NCBI GenBank assembly: GCA_964658655.1
Contig: CAZZZL010000014.1
Coordinates: forward strand, 1-64,000
Origin: G963692885 sp964658655
Lineage (GTDB): Bacteria > Acidobacteriota > Terriglobia > Terriglobales > Acidobacteriaceae
Length of the DNA stretch: 64,000 nucleotides
Reading direction: 5' to 3'
In this document: positions 60,918 to 64,000 of the stretch, in pieces
Numbering within the stretch: position 1 is the stretch's first letter
How the letters are laid out: each line of letters opens with the position of its first letter
The notes under the pieces: model-generated
The model's input: the letters and a program-made list of their open reading frames with translations, nothing else
Told to the model about the DNA's origin: nothing
Databases searched by the model: none
Made by a program: the position numbers and the translations under genes

Positions 60918-62327
60918 TTATGAGGCGATGAAGCTGTCGGCCGGTGCCTGTTGTTTCTCCGGCTGGTTCCGGCCAAACTCGCCTTCCCATTTTGCGACGA
61001 TGACGGTGGCCAGGCAGTTGCCGATGACATTGATCGAGGTGCGGCCCATGTCCATTAGTGCATCGATGCCGAGCAGCAGCGCGATCGGTTCCAGCGGCAG
61101 GTCAAAGCTGGAGGCAGTTGCCATCAGGACGACGATACCAGCGCGCGGAACACCTGCGACACCCTTGCTGGTGAGCATGAGCGATGCCATCATGGCGAGC
61201 TGCCGTCCCCAGCCCATGTGAATGCCGCCCGCCTGCGCTACGAATACAGACGCCAGCGACAGGTAGAGGGCCGAACCGGTCAGGTTGAAGCTGTAGCCTG
61301 CCGGCAGTACGAAGCCGGCGATGCGGGCGGGAACCCCAAGCTGCTCCATGCGTTCGAGCGCAAGGGGCAATGCGGCTTCGGATGTGCTGGTGGCAAAGGC
61401 GATGGTTGCGGGTTCGGCGACGGCGCGGGCAAAGCGACGGAGCGGCACGCGGGCAATCCACGCTGCAGGCAGCAGGCCGACCAGGATGAAGGCCAGCAGT
61501 GCGACATAGAGTGTCAGGAGAAGCTTGCCCAGGCTGACCATGGAGCCGATGCCTGCCTGCGCGACGGTATAGGCCAGCGCTGAGGCGACGGCAAGCGGCG
61601 CGGTGTACATGACCAGATTCGTGAACTGGAACATGGTCTTGGTGAGCGACTCGATGACAGCAAGGAGAGGCTGCCGAGCTGTCTCGGTGAGCCGGCCCAT
61701 GGCCAGTCCAAAGATTACGGCAAAGACGGCGACCTGCAGCAGCTGGTTCTCCGCAACCGCCTTCGCCAGGTTTTCCGGGACGAGATGCAGCAGGAACTGG
61801 TCCCAGGTCTGCATATTGCCGGCCGGGACAGTGTCGGCGACATGGGCCAGCTTGCCCGCGAGTCCATTGCCTGCGTGACTGGCGTTGATTGCAAGGAGGC
61901 CGACGGCCAAAGCGATGGTAGTTGAGATTTCAAAGTAAACAAGCGACTTGAGCCCGATGCGGCCAACATCTCTCGAGCTGCCATGCGCGGCGATGCCACA
62001 GATGAGTGTGCCGAGGATAAGTGGTGCAACGATGGTCCGGATGAGCCGGAGAAAGATGTCGCTGAAAACGCGAAGATGCAGCGCAAGGGCCGGCACATCC
62101 AGGCCGAGTTCGACGCCTGCAAGCATCGACCAGAGGATCCATGAGCTGATGGTGCGGTGCCGCAGTGTCTGCCAGAGCAGAAGGGCGAGGCCTACGAGCC
62201 GGAGGACGAGTGGCACAGTCTGGCCGGACGGGTGGAGCAGCGCGAGTGTGCTGCCCAGCGCGTAGAGCAGCAAGCCGCCGACCAGCGGTATCCAGGCGCG
62301 CGATCGTGAGGGCTGTTCCGCTGGCAT
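60918..62327 (-). CDS. Dicarboxylate/amino acid:cation symporter (DctA/GltP family)
   Basis: 469 residues with two extra N-terminal helices before the family core. Recognised by IVAPLILGTLICGIAA, the serine-rich FATSTSEAALPLALERMEQL, the GYSFNLTGSALY loop and DMGRTSINVIGN, which holds the substrate-binding Asp, Arg and Asn. The usual NLDGT of DctA-type members is NLTGS here, losing an Asp near the cation site. Substrate could be a C4-dicarboxylate or acidic amino acid. Confidence 0.9.
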   Translation of the reverse strand: MPAEQPSRSRAWIPLVGGLLLYALGSTLALLHPSGQTVPLVLRLVGLALLLWQTLRHRTISSWILWSMLAGVELGLDVPALALHLRVFSDIFLRLIRTIVAPLILGTLICGIAAHGSSRDVGRIGLKSLVYFEISTTIALAVGLLAINASHAGNGLAGKLAHVADTVPAGNMQTWDQFLLHLVPENLAKAVAENQLLQVAVFAVIFGLAMGRLTETARQPLLAVIESLTKTMFQFTNLVMYTAPLAVASALAYTVAQAGIGSMVSLGKLLLTLYVALLAFILVGLLPAAWIARVPLRRFARAVAEPATIAFATSTSEAALPLALERMEQLGVPARIAGFVLPAGYSFNLTGSALYLSLASVFVAQAGGIHMGWGRQLAMMASLMLTSKGVAGVPRAGIVVLMATASSFDLPLEPIALLLGIDALMDMGRTSINVIGNCLATVIVAKWEGEFGRNQPEKQQAPADSFIAS

Positions 62328-62409
62328 TCGTCTAGCCGTCTCCCAGGGTCTTCAGGCGGGCTCCAGAAAACCGACAGAAGCCTGCCCGCCTCTACACTAA
62401 CAAGAACCT

Positions 62410-63621
62410 ATGCCAGCTATCGCTTACCTCGAATGCTCGCGCTGCCATGCGCATGTTTCCGCTGCTACCCCACAAACGGTCTGCCCGACCTGCCCTCGGG
62501 GGGCAGGTATGCCCCCGCCAGGCACGCTGTACGTGCGCTACGACTTGTCAGCACTTAAAGGGACCGATCCGCGCCAGATTGTCGGGCAAGCCGCGCAGGC
62601 AACTCCCTGGCCCGGCATGTGGCGCTACCGGGATGTGCTGCCCGCGGTCGAGCCGGTCACGCTGGGCGAAGGCTGGACGCCTATGCTGCATAGCAGGCGC
62701 TATCCGAAAGTCCTTCTGAAGGAAGAAGGCGCGAATCCGACGGGTGCCTTCAAGGCTCGCGGACTGGCGCTGGCCGTCAGCATGGCGAAGCATTACGGAC
62801 TGCAGAAGCTGGCTGTGCCGTCAGCCGGTAACGCCGCGGGCGCACTGGCAGCCTATGCCGCGGCTGCGGGCATCGAGGCAAACATCTTCATGCCGCGCGA
62901 TGTGCCGTTCGCCAACTATGTTGAAGCCACGGCCTACGGTGCGCATGTGACGCTGGTCGATGGCCTCATCTCCGACTGTGCCCGCATGGTGGCGGAGCAG
63001 TCCGCGAGCAAGGGGTGGTTCGACGTCTCGACTCTGAAAGAGCCCTTCCGCGTGGAGGGCAAGAAAACCATGGGCTATGAACTGGTTGAGCAACTGGGCT
63101 GGGAGTATCCCGATGCTGTTTTCTATCCGACTGGCGGTGGGGTTGGCCTGATCGGGATGTGGAAGGCATTCATCGAACTTGAGGAACTTGGATGGGTGAA
63201 GCCCGGCAGGCGTCCGAAGATGATCGCCGTGCAGTCAGACGGCTGCGCGCCGGTGGCAAAGGCGTTCAACGAGGGCGCGCAGGTGAGCCAGATGTGGCAG
63301 AACGCAGCGACATTTGCCTCGGGTCTGCGCGTCCCCAAGCCGTATGGAGATGGGATCATGCTGGAGATTCTGCGTGCATCGGGTGGCGTGGCGCTGGCCT
63401 TCAGCGACGAAGTCATCCTGGCGTCCCTGCTCGACTGGGCGCGGCACGAGGGGCTTTTTCTGTCGCCGGAAGGCGCGGCTGCGACTGCCGCATACGACCA
63501 CCTGCTCCAGACCGGGTTTCTGACGGCGAGCGACCGCGTGGTTCTGTTCAACACCGGCTCAGGGCTGAAGTACACCGATGTGACCGCAGCAGCGATGCAT
63601 TTGCAGCGTCCAAATGGATAG
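62410..63621 (+). CDS. thrC: Threonine synthase
   Basis: 403 residues. PLP enzyme converting phosphohomoserine to threonine. The N-terminal zinc ribbon has Cys9, Cys12, Cys25 and Cys28, the PLP lysine is Lys115 in PTGAFKARG, the phosphate loop is PSAGNAAGAL, and the glycine-rich YPTGGGVGLIGMWKAF is conserved. It is divergent from the symporter gene, and no other thr gene is close. Confidence 0.93.
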   Translation: MPAIAYLECSRCHAHVSAATPQTVCPTCPRGAGMPPPGTLYVRYDLSALKGTDPRQIVGQAAQATPWPGMWRYRDVLPAVEPVTLGEGWTPMLHSRRYPKVLLKEEGANPTGAFKARGLALAVSMAKHYGLQKLAVPSAGNAAGALAAYAAAAGIEANIFMPRDVPFANYVEATAYGAHVTLVDGLISDCARMVAEQSASKGWFDVSTLKEPFRVEGKKTMGYELVEQLGWEYPDAVFYPTGGGVGLIGMWKAFIELEELGWVKPGRRPKMIAVQSDGCAPVAKAFNEGAQVSQMWQNAATFASGLRVPKPYGDGIMLEILRASGGVALAFSDEVILASLLDWARHEGLFLSPEGAAATAAYDHLLQTGFLTASDRVVLFNTGSGLKYTDVTAAAMHLQRPNG

Positions 63622-63725
63622 GACGATCGCGGTGGCAAAGCGAAAAGACGGTCCTATCGAGGCATTCGTCGAAAGGCGAGCATCTGACCAGAAGTAGTGC
63701 TCGTTCTGGCAGGGAGAAAGTCTGG

Positions 63726-64000
63726 ATGAAAATTAAATCTGTGTACCTGGTAACAGCGGCGGCGATCCTCGCGGCATCCGGTGTGATTGCCGTCAACAAC
63801 TCATCGGCGCACGCTGCGGCGTCGGGTGCAGCTGCCGGCGACGTCTCCGGCGCAAACCGCAATGTGCTGACCGGCCAGGCAGCCTTTACTGACTACACCA
63901 AGGAATCGCCCGGGACCTTTCGCAAGCTGACCGTCGCCGACCTGCCCGCGCCCTACGCGACCAAGGGTGTCGATGCCGGCTCGGAAAAGGTTGACCGGCC
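63726..64000 (+). CDS. Probable sorbosone dehydrogenase-like secreted protein, N-terminal part
   Basis: Starts at 63726, after AGGGAG, and runs off the window with at least 91 residues. The signal peptide (VYLVTAAAILAASGVIAVNN) is followed by FTDYTKESPGTFRKLTVADL then PAPYATKGVDAGSEKVDRP, which matches my recollection of the leader of PQQ-dependent L-sorbosone/glucose dehydrogenase-type propellers in Acidobacteriota. The catalytic propeller lies outside the window. Confidence 0.65.
   Translation, partial: MKIKSVYLVTAAAILAASGVIAVNNSSAHAAASGAAAGDVSGANRNVLTGQAAFTDYTKESPGTFRKLTVADLPAPYATKGVDAGSEKVDR

Overview
This is a GC-rich chromosomal window from what looks like an Acidobacteriota, probably class Terriglobia (Acidobacteriaceae-like). 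The assignment rests on gene content rather than a marker search. The signs are an SBBP-repeat surface protein with a DUF11 and chitobiase-type C-terminus, a TPR regulator with an excisionase-like N-terminal DNA-binding domain, DUF2911 and DUF4965 proteins, the DUF177-rpmF-plsX block, and many copies of short dispersed repeats built around CGGTCGGGATGACA. I saw no rRNA, tRNA or CRISPR array. A 10-base N run at 2530-2539 marks an assembly gap inside a repeat cluster.

Layout. 1-2.9 kb: secreted or membrane proteins (DUF2846-like, DUF4231, DUF2911) separated by composite repeats. 2.9-6 kb: D-Ala-D-Ala ligase and two membrane-anchored proteins, converging on fabD at a strong bidirectional terminator. 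6-11 kb: a TPR transcription regulator divergent from a 1082-residue secreted beta-propeller protein. 11-13.6 kb: an MBOAT acyltransferase and SGNH-like partner. 13.6-17.3 kb (minus strand): thiE, an outer-membrane barrel, DUF177, rpmF, plsX. 17.4-20 kb: soluble transhydrogenase (sthA) and a degenerate ROK protein. 20-22.7 kb: a decayed island with repeats, a multiply frameshifted IS110-type transposase and an orphan membrane protein. 22.7-28.5 kb (minus): pheS, pheT, a polytopic membrane protein, then a ZapB-like coiled coil and ZapA. 28.7-30.8 kb: ECF sigma factor, membrane protein and periplasmic secretin-N-like protein, ended by a terminator. 30.9-31.7 kb (minus): rpmI-rplT without infC.

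31.8-37 kb: VOC protein, aldehyde dehydrogenase with DUF779 partner, MOSC protein, lipA and frr. 37.3-57.1 kb is dominated by two MdtABC-type tripartite efflux clusters facing each other: cluster 1 (+) has an adaptor and two RND pumps but no outer-membrane channel; cluster 2 (-) has an adaptor, two pumps, a NodT-type channel and a small membrane-anchored protein, with a GH2 glycosidase between the clusters. Almost every cluster junction overlaps by 4 nt. 57.4-64 kb: DUF4965 glutaminase-like protein, YncE-like propeller, dicarboxylate-type symporter, threonine synthase and the start of a probable sorbosone dehydrogenase.

Most notable: a dispersed repeat carried in frame inside pheT, which also lacks the usual tRNA-binding OB domain; Ser/Thr/Gly-rich inserts at the same place (near residue 772) in the MdtB-like pumps of both efflux clusters; a small uncharacterised protein at the end of the efflux operon; and the ECF sigma/secretin-N-like three-gene unit. 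No clearly new defence or biosynthetic system was recognised.
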